DNA of 5,114 nt from Pseudomonadota bacterium (GTDB lineage Bacteria; Pseudomonadota; Alphaproteobacteria; Sphingomonadales; Sphingomonadaceae), in the NCBI GenBank assembly GCA_023427285.1, contig JAEZBH010000498.1:1-5114 (forward strand), written 5' to 3'. Below the pieces are notes generated by a model, which was not told the origin of the DNA, searched no databases, and saw only the letters and a list, made by a program, of their open reading frames with translations. Within the stretch, counting starts at the first letter, position 1. Every line of letters starts with the position of its first letter. The position numbers and the translations under genes are program-made. Below are positions 5,053 through 5,114 of the stretch, piece by piece.

Positions 5053-5114
5053 CTGCCGTGTTGAATGCTGCGGGTCAAGAATATTCGCTAAATTGTTCTG
5101 ACCTCCACATGCCC

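Noticed and set aside
4832..5101. 89-codon stop-free frame reading ...IKLYAKCRKHKKIRYIGF...
   Set aside because: It has no plausible start codon near its beginning, no recognised family, and the strong terminator at 5017-5052 lies within it. It could be a gene remnant but cannot be supported.

Overview
The window looks like chromosomal DNA from a moderately high-GC proteobacterium, most likely an alphaproteobacterium. The reasons are GC-rich codon use in both genes, a TetR protein of the 'SAVHYHF' type, and a TAGAGCG...CGCTCTA palindromic repeat of a style common between alphaproteobacterial genes. The genus cannot be assigned from sequence alone.

Layout. (1) Bases 1-120 hold the last 39 codons of a probable upstream gene whose stop overlaps the next start as ATGA. 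(2) Bases 117-2558 encode an 813-residue membrane protein: an N-terminal Ser/Thr-kinase fold, one transmembrane helix, and a long helical, coiled-coil-like C-terminal half. The kinase fold has lost every catalytic residue I can align (VAIK Lys, alpha-C Glu, HRD Asp, DFG Asp), so I call it a pseudokinase. Its nearest recognisable relatives are the proteobacterial kinases with a 'KE[YF]FP' motif, some of which belong to type VI secretion (PpkA/TagE/ImpN-like). The type VI link is inference, because no core type VI gene is in view. (3) Bases 2559-3217 are intergenic, with an AT-rich core (about 2790-2945), a candidate promoter and three short palindromes that could be operators. (4) Bases 3218-3997 encode a TetR/AcrR-family repressor with a clear ribosome binding site. 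(5) Bases 3995-4342 are densely palindromic: a REP-like element that begins inside the tetR stop codon, a diverged 43-bp inverted repeat, several hairpins and terminator-like structures. (6) Bases 4343-5114 contain no gene I can support. They carry three unrelated short tandem arrays (15-, 20- and 17-bp units), an AT-rich stretch, and a strong rho-independent terminator at 5017-5052.

How it fits together. The first two genes are probably co-translated at the end of an operon. The TetR gene is a separate unit with its own regulatory region, and its target is not visible here unless it controls itself. The most notable items are the fully degenerate pseudokinase attached to a membrane-anchored coiled coil, and the 1.1-kb gene-free, repeat-packed tail ending in a terminator with no obvious transcript in front of it.
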